DNA of 64,000 nt. It comes from Eurosta solidaginis. Lineage: Eukaryota > Arthropoda > Insecta > Diptera > Tephritidae. Location of the stretch: contig NC_090322.1 of the NCBI RefSeq assembly GCF_040869045.1, positions 170,018,672 through 170,082,671 of the forward strand, given 5' to 3'. Under the pieces are notes generated by a model. It had not been told where the DNA came from. It did not search any database and was given only the letters and a program-made list of their open reading frames with translations. Numbering within the stretch: position 1 is the stretch's first letter; each line of letters starts with the position of its first letter. The position numbers were made by a program, and so were the translations under genes. Below are positions 29,780 to 41,278 of this stretch, one piece after another.

Positions 29780-30214
29780 TTAGCGCGGTGGTGGTGCTAT
29801 GGAGTTTTCTGAAGCCAGCTGATGACAGGCTAGCTGCAAATTTGCTTTGAAGTATGGGAGCAAAATGGCTTCAAGCGTCTTGGCTACTGAAGATAGGAGA
29901 GATATCGGGCGATATGAATCTTCTATGTTAGCTGGTTTCCCAGGCTTTAGTAGCGGGACCACCTTGGCCATTTTCCATTTTTCGGGAATGACAAAGGTGG
30001 AAAGAGACAGGTTGAAGACATGTGCTAAATATTTGAAACCCTCTTTCCCTAGGCTTTTAAGCATCGGCATGGCTATGCCATCTGGGCCCACTGCTTTAGA
30101 TGGTTTAGCTTGACCGATGGCATCCTCAACCTCTTTGGCGGTGATGGTAATTGGGGGACGCGCTGAATTTATGTTTATGTGCGTGTCTGTTGGCCCTCCG
30201 TCTACCTTTGTCAA
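29780..30214 (-). pseudogene. LINE-1C reverse transcriptase, first half
   Basis: Contains KAVGPDGIAMPMLK, PEKWKMAKVVPLLKPGK and YRPISLLSSVAKT, the first reverse transcriptase blocks, then frames out. The AFDTV box lies downstream near 29690 in another frame. Confidence 0.8.
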
Positions 30215-30416
30215 CCGTAGAATGCATTATATATTGTCGGCAAAAATCGCCAGCGCTTTTTTCGCATCAGATAGCACTTTATCGCCAAAGGCGATAGAAA
30301 TTTTGTCATTGGGCTTGGACGGATTCGATAGGGACTTTACGGTGGACCAAAGCTTACCCACACCAGCAGAGAGGTTACAACTACTTAGGTGCTCCTCCCA
30401 TTTCGCCCGCTTGTGT

Positions 30417-30968
30417 TCATCCGATGCGTTGGTTTATATCCCTTATTTCGGGAATCCTTCCGGCGGGAATAAAGCGAGCCGAGGTGGATTCAATGAACTT
30501 GCGGAAAGCACGCTCCCCTTGGTGAGCATCAGTCGGGATAGGGAGGGCAGCAAAGCGGCTGTCTGTAATGGATTTATATTCATCCCACTTTCCTTTTTTA
30601 AAGTTTATGAAATAAATATTGGCAGGTGGTCGGATGCCAATATCGCCAGTGAGTAAGGCGCTGATATTAGGGCGGTTTCCACTGGGGCAGCAGGTGGCAG
30701 GAGGGATGTAGATGTTGATGATTACTATGTTTACATCGCCTGACCGGACAGATAAGTCGTGACATTTTAAGACATTGTCCGTGCGGCCGATGTCGGGATC
30801 AAATATATGATATTGCACTGAGTGGTGTATGATAAACGCGAGACCGCCTCCATTTCCGCTCTCGCGATGTTTTCTGTGGACATTATACCCAGAACAGGTC
30901 TGCAGAGCAGATCTTGCTGTGAGTTTAGTCTCTTGAATCGCAGCAATGCGGATGTTGTCCCGCTTCAT
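30417..30968 (-). pseudogene. LINE-1C endonuclease remnant, internally deleted
   Basis: Has IAAIQETKLTAR and GGGLAFIIH but jumps from the middle of the endonuclease (ALLTGDIG) to the linker (YFINFKKGKW), so the GDFNAHH and SDH catalytic motifs are deleted. Confidence 0.8.
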
Positions 30969-31881
30969 GAAATCGACTATATCCGTGATCTTCCCAGTTA
31001 ATTACAGTTTAACTGCAGAATTCTGAAGTGCAGCGGGGGAGCCGTCGTCACTCTAGGAGTAAGTTACGGGTGACTACGCCTGAGTTGTGAAAGGCTAGGA
31101 CGCAATTGCTGTTGTGGCCCTGGACTGGACGTCCCTGGGTAAGCATTGGGGTACCCGGTGTATTTGGGTTTGCGGCCTGGCAGTATGGCGCAATGAACCC
31201 CGTCGCTGGGTTTCCGCCGCGGAGACCAGAACATCTAGGCAAGTGGCATCGTCCAAGGCAGGAGCTGCATTGGGGGATGTCGCAAACATATATATTTTGT
31301 GCTGGTAAAAGGTGCAAAAGATGGTAGGGACTAAGAGTCTGTTTCCCTGATCTACACGATTGCTGTCGGAAAAGAGGGGAAGGAAGACGAGGGCGGGGGC
31401 TGATGCTCGGAATTGCTACCTTGTTGTGGCTTGCTGAGCAGCAGAGCTGCTGGAAAGTAGTGGGGAGGGGGGGGGGGGGGCGCTAAGGCGTAGACTACGG
31501 GACGCACTTGGGCGTGAACAGCAAGGAGCCACAAACGATTTATAAAAGTTACGAGGACGTCGGGTTTTGGGATCTAGCCCAGAACAACCCGTCCGATGCA
31601 ACCATCCCTTGCACGTGACACACTGACAAGAGTATGACCGTCCTAAAAAGATTCTTTACCGGCAGACATAGCAAAACCTTTTCTCAGGACCGGGTCAGGA
31701 GACGGACCCGGATTGAAGCAGGAGAGTATGGCGCAGTCCCGCTGCAAGGAGCTGCTGGGAGGATGACAATTTGTGGGAGGGACACAACAAATTATATGGG
31801 ATTACACTGAAATGACAGTCCTTGGCCGGGAAAAATCCCGAGTCGCTCGGGTACATAGAACCGACTGCCTTGGGTAGCGTC

Positions 31882-31995
31882 AACAAGATGGTTACTTTTA
31901 AGCGTTTTGGCAGGATGTTCAATATGGCGGCGTATAGGGCTGGGTGGCTTCAGCGGGTGATAGAAAGAGATACAGAATGAGACCATGTGTGATCA
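31882..31995 (-). repeat. MITE C, partial copy 2
   Basis: Inverted match to 27785-27890 and 52110-52210 (CATCCTG-CAAAACGCT core). It borders the 5' end of LINE-1C, so the LINE probably entered a MITE C copy. Confidence 0.65.
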
Positions 31996-32056
31996 CTATG
32001 ATCATGGAACATGTGGTAGTATGTAGTATTTTAGACTTTGTATACGAATTTGCTTA

Positions 32057-34942
32057 GGTAGGTAGGTTGAACTGGCCGGTCCATGAGGACCTCACATAGA
32101 CTGATTGAGTCCGTAGTGTTACCAGAAGTTTGTTTTAACTACCAAACTGAAAAACCCTATCAAAAACCAGGACCTATGTTATAAAATAACTCCGTCCTCT
32201 TGGCAAATACTAGAAGCTTCCTAGGACTTAAGCCACTTGCTGCTTCTAGATCTGACAGCTGTATCACTCCTAATAACTGGAGTCTTAGCCTGGCAAGTGC
32301 AGGGCACGAGCACAGAACGTGCTCGATCGTTTCCTCCTCCAACCCGCACTTCCTACATCTGCTATCACTGGCCAAGCCTAGTTTAAAGGCATGTGACGCC
32401 AGAAGGCAGTGTCCAGTCAGAATACCCGTCATGAGTGTACAGTCCTCTCTTTTTAATGATAGGAGCAACTGTGTTAGTCTAAGGTTGTAAGACCTACACA
32501 TAATCTTCGACACTTTACAGCCCCGCGCTTGAACCCACGCCTTTCCCGCTTAGTCGATCATGTGCACCTCTCGCCTTCGCTTAATCTCGCCCAATCTAAT
32601 TGGGACATCTACGGAGCAAGCTTCAAGGGATGCGCCCTTTTTAGCTAGTTCGTCCGCTTTTTCATTCCCATCTATTCCCATATGCCCTGGGACCCAATAT
32701 AGATGTATGCTTCTCCCTGTCCCGATTCTCTCCAGAGACTGCTTACACTCTAACACGCATTTAGATGCTGTGCTATGCGATATTATTGCCTTAATTGCTG
32801 CTTGACTGTCAATATAAAAGTTAACACGGTTGCAGCTTAAGCTATTCTCTTCCAGGGTTTCTACTGCTTTGGTTACGGCTAATATTTCCGCTTGGAAAAC
32901 GCTACAGTAATCCGGCAGCCTGTAGGATCTGCTTATTTCCGGATCAGCGCAGTATACCGCAGACCCTACTCCTTCCACTACTTTGGAACCATCGGTGTAC
33001 ACATGTATCGCCTCGTCCGCCATTTCCGCACCCTTGCGCCAACCGTCTACCTCTATTGTGGCCTTAAGATCTCCCTCGAAGCGCAGATAGGGAATCATGT
33101 AGTTTGTTCGTCTTGTGATTGATGACGCTATACTACTATGGCCATATGGTCGGCGCTCAAGCTGCCCCGAAGCACCGAGCCTGGTTGCGGTCGTTAACGC
33201 TTTGTTCTTTGCTACCAGGTCTATAGGTGGGATGTGCAAAATGGCATACAGTGCAGCCGTCAGAGTTGTTTTCAGTGCTCCCGTAATGCTAAGCATCGAT
33301 AGTCTGCATACCCCCTCTAATTTTTTGAGGTATGTTGTTTTTTGTGTGGCTTTCCACCAAACAAGAACTCCATAGTATAGAATAGGGCTTACAATCGCTG
33401 TAAAAACCCAATGAGAAAGAGAGGGCGATGTGCCCCACGTACACCCCAGCATTCTTTTACATGCGTAGAGTGCCGTTGAGGCCTTCTTGACCCTCTCCTC
33501 CACGTTGAGCTTCCATGACAGCTTACTGTCTAGGATGATTCCTAAATATTTTGTGCAAGGCTTCTCCTGTAAGGTCACCCCTCCTAACTTAGGCCTGGTC
33601 CAATTTGGGACCTTGTACCTCTTTGTAAACAAGACCATATCCGTCTTCTCCGCATTGACTTTCAACCCGTCATTAGATGCCCAGGTATGAATATCGCGAA
33701 GCGCCCGATCCATTAAAGAACTAATCGTTGGAAGGCACTTTCCACTTATGACAATTGCAACGTCATCTGCGTAAGCCGTAAGTTTTACGGGTCCCTCATT
33801 GAATTGCCTGAGCAGTTGGTTGATGACCAGCGTCCACAGCAGAGGTGATAGCACCCCTCCCTGCGGCGTGCCCCTTTCCACTGATTTCGTGGCCTCGTAC
33901 AATCCCCATTGTGATGTAATCTTTCTGCAATTTAACATGCAGCCGATCCATCTGATTAAGACAGGATGTACTTTAATGTAATTAAGACCATCCATAATCG
34001 CCCATTTTGCAACGTTATTGAAAACCCCGGCAATGTCCAAGAAGACTCCTAGAGCATACTCCTTATATTCCAGGGATTTCTCTATGCTTATTACCACCCT
34101 ATGAAATGCGGTGTCTACCGACTTGCCTTTGGTGTACGCATGCTGTGTTGTGGAGAGCAGCTTTTCATCCACGTTGGACTTTATGTACACATCTAGCAGC
34201 CTCTCAAAGGTTTTGAGCAGAAATGATGTTAAGCTAATGGGTCTATAGTCTTTGGAATACATGTGACCGATCTTCCCCGCCTTTGGTAGAAAAGCTACAC
34301 GAGCAGTTCTCCAAGAGTGCGGTACATGATTCAGTCGTATGCACCCATCGAATATTATTTTAAGCCATTCCACGACCGCCCTACTTGAGACTTGTAGCAT
34401 GGCCGGGAATATACCATCTGGGCCCGGCGATTTAAACTTAGAAAACGTCTTCACTGCCCACTCGACTTTGGTATCGGTCACCAAGCCCGGCACTACTAGC
34501 TCCGTGATCGAAGTGTGAGTGATGTCTGCTGGCTCCTCTAAACCGTCTCCCGATGGGAAATGTGTATCGAGAAGCACCTCAAGGGATTCCTCACTATTAC
34601 GTGACCATTCCCCGTTCTCTTTCTTTATTAGTCCCTGGACTATGTTTCCCTTTGCTAGGACTTTTTTCAACCGTACTGTTTCGCTGGAGCACTCTATGTC
34701 CGTACAGAAACTTTTCCATGAGTTTCTCTTCGCCCTGGTAATTTCACGCTTGTAGATCCTCAGTAGATCCCTGTACTCATCCCGACACGCTTCGCTTTCC
34801 GCGGTCTTTGCGAGCTTAAACATTTCTTTAACCTGTCTTCTTAGAAGACTCAGCTCATTGCTCCACCATGGCGGCTTTGCTTTTCCTCTGAATCTTCTTA
34901 GAGGGCAAGCTTTGTTATACGCAGTCATAAGCGTCCTTGTTA
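32057..34942 (-). mobile_element. 5'-truncated LOA/I-like LINE (copy A), recent
   Basis: Flanked by a perfect 13-bp duplication ACGAATTTGCTTA (32044-32056 and 34943-34955). The 3' end is a short TACC-type tail. The 5' end is cut inside the region between endonuclease and reverse transcriptase, the usual result of incomplete target-primed reverse transcription. Coding sequence is nearly intact. Related pieces lie at 18035-20058, 39806-40400 and 44590-45890. Confidence 0.92.
32160..34928 (-). pseudogene. LOA/I-like reverse transcriptase–RNase H protein, one in-frame stop
   Basis: A 792-codon frame (32550-34928) followed, after a single in-frame TAA at 32550-32552, by a further about 130 codons to 32160. 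Reverse transcriptase blocks: SPGPDGIFPAML (about 165), YRPISLTSFLLKT, a VFLDIAGVFNNV box in which the usual Phe/Asp context is altered to AGVFNNV, RGTPQGGVLSPLLW, and YADDVAIV (about 386). RNase H follows with VYTDGSK (about 645), an EILAVTKAVETLE helix, YIDSQAAIKA, and WVPGHMGIDGNEKADELA. After the stop comes a CRKCGLEEETIEHVLCSC zinc cluster. RNase H plus this layout fits the LOA or I clades. The N-terminal endonuclease is missing through truncation. Confidence 0.88.
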
Positions 34943-34955
34943 ACGAATTTGCTTA

Positions 34956-35184
34956 AATTCCATAAAAAAAATTGTATTTTACCCATTTCGTAGCCGTTTT
35001 TCTTAAAATTGGTGTCATGGACTTCTAGCTGACGGATCCCAACTGTACCAAAAGCGTTTAGGGGCAATCAATCATATCCCCTTGTGAACAAAAAGACCAT
35101 TCGCAGACTACGCTCCTAAGGGGTAAATCGCACAATTTTTTCAGGGGTACTATGGCTCATATCGGGTTAAAAAAATATTAAACA
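34956..35184. other. Unassigned flank
   Basis: Non-coding DNA between the LINE duplication and the monomer-bearing repeat. No feature seen. Confidence 0.4.
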
Positions 35185-35925
35185 AGTAAAGGTGTCTAAG
35201 TTCGGGTGTAACCGAATATTATATACTCAGCGTGAGCTTCAATTGTCCATTTCATTTCAGATAAATTACTTTTCTACATAACACGTTGCACCGCCCGTTT
35301 AAAAAAAAATTCTCCCCGTTTCCTCTTACAATAAAACTTGTAAAATGAAATATCATTGATTCAAAACAATTTTTTTGCTAAGTTATAGCTTATTATTCTA
35401 GTCTACGACCCTTTTCAACTTGTTTTATATACAAGTGGGCGGGATATTTAACCGATCTCGTCCATTTTTACTAGAAATATTTTCTGCTATAAGGAAAATA
35501 TGTGTACCCAATTTCATTACGATCCGTTAACTTTTCTTCGAGTTATGGCTCCCGAAACATAGAACATTGCGTAGTCATAAAAGGGGCGGTGCCAAGCCCA
35601 TTTTTTAAATTTGAAGTGTTTCCTATTTATTGTTATAAATCCACTTGGGAAATGAAATACCATTGATATAAAGCTCTTTTTTGCAAAGATATAGCTTATT
35701 TTATTCGTCCACGACCCTTTTAGAAATCTTTTATATAAAGGTGGGCGTGGTCCTTAACCGATTTCGTTAATTTTTCTTCAAAGCATTCCTTATAGTAAAG
35801 GCAACCTCTCAGCCGAATTTTGTTACGATAGGTTTAACGATTTTTGATTTATGATTAATAATATTTGTAAAATTGATTTTATCACAAGTGGGCGGTCCAC
35901 GCTGAGTATAAAAATATTATATAAA
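35185..35925. mobile_element. Non-autonomous repeat with two internal monomers and ATACTCAGCGTG ends
   Basis: Left end region has GGTGTCTAAGTTCGGGTGTAACC and TATACTCAGCGTG; the right end has the inverse CACGCTGAGTATA. Inside are two diverged tandem monomers of about 300 bp (near 35325-35560 and 35620-35860), each with AAATGAAATA-CATTGAT, TATAGCTTATT, CGACCCTTTT, TATA-A-GTGGGCG and TTAACCGAT. No coding capacity. I recall similar repeats in other flies but cannot name the family. Confidence 0.65.
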
Positions 35926-35939
35926 ATAAACACTTGACG

Positions 35940-36180
35940 CGATTTGCCTCAGAGGGCATTTAGGTCGAGCTTCTCTTGAAATTCGCGTCGTGCTCCTTTT
36001 TAATGTTTTATTTAAACATTTCGTCTACGAACATTGGGGCCAGATCATTCCGATCCATGCAAACCATCTTTTGCATGAGACACACTGACTAGAGTAAGAC
36101 TGCCTAAAATATATTATTTTCCGGCAGACGCATCAAACACACTTTCTTCAACCGGGATGAGTTCAATACTTCCCCATGGC
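35940..36180 (-). repeat. LINE 5'-region scraps including a PHD-like piece
   Basis: 36080-36170 resembles the PHD-finger region of LINE-1 on the minus strand (GAGACACACTGACTAGAG, then TTTTCCGGCAGACGCA). The preceding 35940-36070 has GAGGGCATTTAGGTCGAGC, probably another LINE scrap. Confidence 0.45.
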
Positions 36181-36839
36181 TTATGTTATTTATCATAATA
36201 AAAATTGATAGATATGCGTAGGTTGTCACCATGCTGGATCAAATCTCGCACATCTTAACATATATATGATCTCAGAACATCAACTTATTTAACTAATGCA
36301 GTTTTATTATAAAAAAAAATTAGCTAATTGAACCTCATCCCAGAGCAATGAACGACTTATTGGGCTGACGTCAGCAAGGGAAATTCTTTCAAACAAATTT
36401 ATTAACATGAACTTCGGGCTCATGCTGAGCAAATTCCTCAAAAATCTGACGCAATTTCATTTAAATTGATTCAAGTGAGACGTGGTTCCGTCAACAACCG
36501 AATGCCATATTTGTAAATGTGCATTCATTCATACATACATGAACCTATGCATGTACTAAGTACAAGCAATATATAGGTCTTCTCAATCATTAAAACATTT
36601 ATTGCAACAACTGCAGACCCAATGTCAATTGCAACAAGTTGCCGCGTGGCACGTTGAAAATACAAAAAAATAATGTATAACATATTTCATAAAAATAAAT
36701 TACAGGTAGCGCCATTAAGGTGTGCCATTTCGAGGTGATTTCCCCGCGCCACGAAAGTTCAACACAACGAAATTCTGGTTTAAAGAGAATAACAAGAACT
36801 GTAGAATAGAGTTGGCAGACCCAATCTCAGTTTAGTAAC
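36181..36839. other. Intergenic, no feature recognised
   Basis: About 650 bases of AT-rich non-coding DNA without clear inverted repeats or homology to other parts of the window. Confidence 0.4.
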
Positions 36840-38690
36840 AGGAGAACAATTGAATCCCTTACCACATTTTCACCTTCTTGAGGATTGGGCAAAGAACACT
36901 TAGATTCCAATCGTCGGGCATGCACTCGTCCGCCCATATTTTGCGAAGAAGCTGATGCATGCGCCTTACCAACTCCTCGCAGCCGTATTTGAATAGCTCC
37001 GTAGGCAATCCATCGGCGCCCGCGGCCTTGTTTTTCAATCTGGTTATTCATATTCTGACTTCGTCATAATCGGGCGGGGGGACATTTATTCCATCATCAT
37101 CGATTGCATGCGCGGGTTCGCCATCCCTGTGCGGTAAATCGCTGTCTCTATTTAGGAGAGCAGAGAAGTGTTCCCTCCATAATCTAAGTACTTTCTGGAC
37201 ATCAGTTACAAGGTCGCCGTCTTCGTTCTTACAGGAATTTGCCCCGGTCTTAAAACCTTCCGTCTGTCACCGAATTTTTTGGTAAAATAATCGGGCGATA
37301 TTCCTGGTGGCTAGCAGATCAAGCTCCTCGCACTCACGTCTTTCTGCCTCTGCTCTTTGTTCCTGAAAAGGCGTCTCGCTTCCCTTTTTAACTCGCGATA
37401 GCGTTCACACACTGCTCTAGTTGGTCGCGCTTTTAACGTAGCCTTGTAGGCGACGTCTAGCTTTCCTTGTGTTTTTTGTTCCTTGGTTTTAGCCGCACAG
37501 AGGCGGCTGCGTATTTTGGCTACGACGAGATAATGATGCGAGTCGATGTTACAACGGATCATGCGCACATCTAAAACACTGGAGGCATGCCGTCCGTCTA
37601 CCACAAAGTGATCAATCTGATTGCGAGTATTTCGATCGGGGGACAGCCATGTAGCTTGATGTATCTTTTTATGCATGAACGTCGTGTTGGAAATGACCAT
37701 GTTTCGAGCACCGGCAGAGTCAATCAGCCTCAGTCCATTAGGAGAAGTTTCATTGTATAGGCTGAACTTTCCGACTGTAGGGCCAAAAATACCTTCTTTG
37801 CCCACCCTGGCGTTAAAGTCGCCACGACTTTTATATCAAGGCGGGGGAAGCGCTCGTATGTGCGTTCTATTTGTTCATAAAAAGCGTCTTACACCTCATC
37901 GTCTTTCTCCTCTATCGGTGCATGGGCGCAGATTAATGATATATTAAAAAATTTTGCTTTTATTCGGATAGCGGCGAGACGTTCGTCCACAGGCGTGAAC
38001 GCCAGTACTTAGCGACAAAGTCTCTCGCCCACCACGAATCCGACGCCGAAACTGCGCTTATTTGTATGGCCACTACAATAGATGTCACAATTTTTAATAT
38101 TCTTTCTTCCTTGCTTCGTCCAACGCATTTCTTGGATGACGGTGATGTCAGATTTTGCTTTGACGAGGACATCAACCAGCCGGGTATCTACACCAATCCC
38201 ATTCAGGGAGCAGACGTTCCAGGTGCATGCCCTCAATTCATTGTCCTTCAAACGTTTGCCATGGTCGTCATCAATAAAGGATTGTATTTTTATCCGAGGC
38301 TTGTTGTTGCTTTTCATTGGAGTGTGTTTTGACGTGGCTGGTCCCAAGCCCTGCGCACAACCCGCTCAGCGGGATGAAAATATAACTTGCACGTTTATAT
38401 AACGAGCCGCTTGATCCAAGACAGACGCCCGCTTGCAGCTGCACCTCGTGGTAGACCAACGCTGCTGATGAAAGCCACGTTGTCGCCTTCTCGCATTAGC
38501 TCACCACTAATCGGATGTTTAGAGAGAGAGAGGATACTTGGCCCCAAGCGACCGGAAGTAGTGAGCTGCTGAAACCGCATGCAAAAGAATCGCTCTGGCC
38601 ATACCCAGGTGAATGGCGATCAGAAGCTTTCCCCACTTTCGTGGACTTCTAAACACGGCTCCACCCTCCAATAAAACAAAAGGCTCATGC
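36840..38690 (-). pseudogene. RTE-like LINE: endonuclease and start of reverse transcriptase
   Basis: 38009-38347 encodes ELRACTWNVCSLN, VLVKAKSDITVIQEMRW and HTNKRSFGVGFVVGE, the N-terminal half of an RTE-type endonuclease. 37311-37805 encodes the middle and C-terminal part with VGKFSLYNETSPNG, RNTRNQIDHFVVDG and RCNIDSHHYLVVAKIR (the catalytic Asp-His equivalent), then a basic linker. Around 36860-37040 the minus strand has the KNKAAGADGLPTELFKYG block of reverse transcriptase. Frames change several times and the rest of the reverse transcriptase is missing. Such endonuclease ORFs are often mislabelled craniofacial development protein in annotations. Confidence 0.8.
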
Positions 38691-38899
38691 TATATTGTAC
38701 CTAGAGTTTGGAAAAGTGTTAAGGACAAAAATCCTAACAGACTGGAAGCAGGAGGGGTAAAAAATATCAAGAAAACTTGAAATAATATGGAATATACTTC
38801 CGCAAATATCACCAAAAAATCCGGCGGCAGACAAATTTTTAAGCCCGGGCAAACTCTTGTTAAAACGAATAAATGGAATAAATGATCCCCAACACGACT

Positions 38900-39440
38900 A
38901 TGAAGAAGTAAGAATAGCGATACCAGATTTAAAAACAATAAAGCCGCTGGAGCTGATGGTTTGCCCGCGGAGCTATATAAATGCGGCGGCGAGTTGATAA
39001 GGCATATGCATCAACTTCTACGAAAAATATGGGTGAACGAGTGCAAGCCCGACGATTACAATCTAAGGGTTCTTTGTCCAGTCCACAAAAAGGGGGATGC
39101 TGAAAAATGTACCAACTATCCTGGAATCAGTCTTCTTAATCTCGCATATATGGTCCTGTCAAGCGTGTTATGCAAAACGTTGAAGTTCACTGTGAATTGG
39201 CTGATTGGACCTTAGCAGTGCGTCTTCAGACCTGATAAATCTACCTTTGACCAGATTTGGCACATAGTAAATCATGGAAAAAATACGCGTGAAAAGAATT
39301 GACACACATCAGCTCTTGGTCGGTTTTGAAACCGTCTTCGATAGCACGAAGATTAGCTGCCTATATGCCGCTATGTCTGAATTTGGTTTCCCTGCAATAT
39401 GGCGTAGAGCAACACCATCAGCTCAGTCAGAATTGCTGTG
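38900..39440 (+). pseudogene. RTE-like reverse transcriptase fragment, opposite strand
   Basis: Plus-strand block AGADGLPAELYKCGGELI, HQLLRKIWVNECKPDDYNL, VLCPVHKKGD and CTNYPGISLLNLAY, then broken frames with FRPDKSTFDQI and a FETVFDSTK box in place of the usual catalytic context. It belongs to the same or a close RTE family as the minus-strand piece and faces it tail to tail. Confidence 0.75.
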
Positions 39441-39805
39441 TATTTACATTATTCGGTAGGCATAAGAAAAAAATACCACCTAGCACTGTCACACCCTAAC
39501 GTGATTGCATGTATGAGTACATTCATACAACTGTGTATTAGATCGCTTTGATAAAAATTTTATTGGCATGCACGTGTATCAGCAACATGAGCTAAAGTTT
39601 GTTTATGGCTGAGTAAAATCAGTAGCAGTTTTGTGATTGGTACGTCAAATTCATGCAATTTCGAATAAATTTTAAATATATTGAAACTTGGTGACTGTGT
39701 TTGAAATTGAACTTCTTCAATATGGCTTGACCAATTTTTATAGACATAGTGCATACTCCTAGGTAGTCAATGCACACAAATAAAGCTTAATGCATTTACA
39801 TTAGA
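39441..39805. other. Intergenic, no feature recognised
   Basis: About 360 bases between RTE and LOA/I-like LINE fragments; nothing supported. Confidence 0.4.
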
Positions 39806-40400
39806 GCGTTAAGGTTAGGTTACACTGGCCGGTACGTGAGGACCTCGCAAAGACTGAATTTGTCCATAGTGTTACCAGAAGTTTGCCCAACGACCAAACT
39901 TTTAAACGCTATCAGAAACCAGGACCTATGTTATAAAATAACTTCTTCGTTTTCTTGGCAAATACGAGAAGCTTTGTAGGACCTATGCTACTTGCTGCTT
40001 TTAGTTCTTATAGCTCTTTCACTCGCCTTGCGAGTGCGAGACACGCGCACAAATAGTGATCGATCGTTTCCTGCGCCAACCAGCACCTCCCACATCTACT
40101 ATCACTGACAAGGCCTAATTTAAAAGCATGTGACGCCAGTGATAGCAGCGTCCAGTCAGAATACCCATCATCAGCCTACAGTTCCCTCTTTTAAATGATA
40201 AGAGTATGCCTTTTGTTCTTGGTCAGTCATGTGCATTTCTCGCCTTCTTTTAATATCGCCCAATCTGATTAGAACGTCTATGGTACAAGTTTCGAGCAAT
40301 GCGCTCTGCTTAGCTAGGTCATCCGCTTTCTCATTTCCATCTACTTCCATATATCCAGGAACTTAAATAGATCTATATTTCTTCCTATCCCGACTCAAGG
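39806..40400 (-). pseudogene. 3' end of a LOA/I-like LINE
   Basis: Similar to 32065-32700: the UTR (ACTGGCCGGTACGTGAGGACCTC), the zinc cluster region (about 40050-40100) and the end of RNase H (about 40230-40370, GADELAK-like and the WVPG region). Deletions and stops throughout. Confidence 0.75.
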
Positions 40401-41270
40401 CATGAAGAAATCATTCGTCTATCTGGTCGCGTTCAGCTTTGATGGACGTTTTCCTAAAACACTTTCTATCAATCAATTAAGAATAAATTAATTTTAGTAA
40501 ATTATTTAGTATTATCCATTAAGTAGAATGTATACAAGCGAATTCAACCCAATTCGCCGTGCAGAAAAATGCCAAGTCGAAGGAAAACTTGCATTGATTT
40601 CGATTAAGTGACATCTTGTTGTACCAAGGCTTTGTATTGAAAATATAAAGAAAAATCTCAGCTGAGGGGATAACACCACATTGTACTGAATTCGCCTTGG
40701 AATTTACCACAGTGCAGATGTTAAAATCAAAAATAAGATATAAATTACAAAGACCGCAATTCTTTGTTTTGCAGAGTGCCGCAAATAAGTTTTTTATATT
40801 TTTTGAACTCATAAGATATGTGATCAAACGCGGGAGCACATTTCCAAATTTTTATTTACTCCATACATCGCCATACGCTTTAGTGTACATTAAATTTTTC
40901 TGAATTTCGTTAATTTTGGTCCGGGCCAGGGCGAATTTAAACTAATTGAACCCTCAATACTATTACCGCTAAGATCTTAAGTTCGCGGTGAACTACCTCA
41001 AGAACCCACTCCATTTAGCTTTATTTGACCTAGTATGATCTTTTTTCAATACAAATACAGTAAAATATCGAAAAAGTTAACCAAAGTGCCATAAGGGTAT
41101 TTAAAATTTCCGAAATATACATTTTCCCAAGCAGTTCCCACATTTTGGAAAATACAGTAATAAACATAAGTTTGAGAATATAATTGACATTGTTGCCATT
41201 TTTTTTGCCACGAAAACTATACAAAACTCATAGGGTACGCTTACACAGCCACCGATAAACCGAAAAATTG
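40401..41270. other. Intergenic, no feature recognised
   Basis: About 870 bases of AT-rich DNA; several 60-100 codon frames without family resemblance. Confidence 0.4.
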
Positions 41271-41278
41271 CAATCAGC

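Larger units (their letters stand above)
28341..31881 (-). mobile_element. Full-length decayed Jockey-like LINE (LINE-1C)
   Basis: Same family as 1158-5172. The 3' end has a CAA-repeat tail (GTTGTTGTTG on the plus strand at 28341) and the 5' end reaches the same terminal bases as LINE-1A (TGGG-AGCG-C at 31871-31881), so it is full length though internally shortened. It has a G-rich homopolymer near 31468. A clean target duplication was not found; the right flank is MITE C sequence. Confidence 0.85.

Noticed and set aside
28341..31881. Target-site duplication for LINE-1C
   Set aside because: Flanks (GTGGATG on the left, CAACAAGATGG on the right) do not give a convincing match; later rearrangement or a missing duplication is possible.
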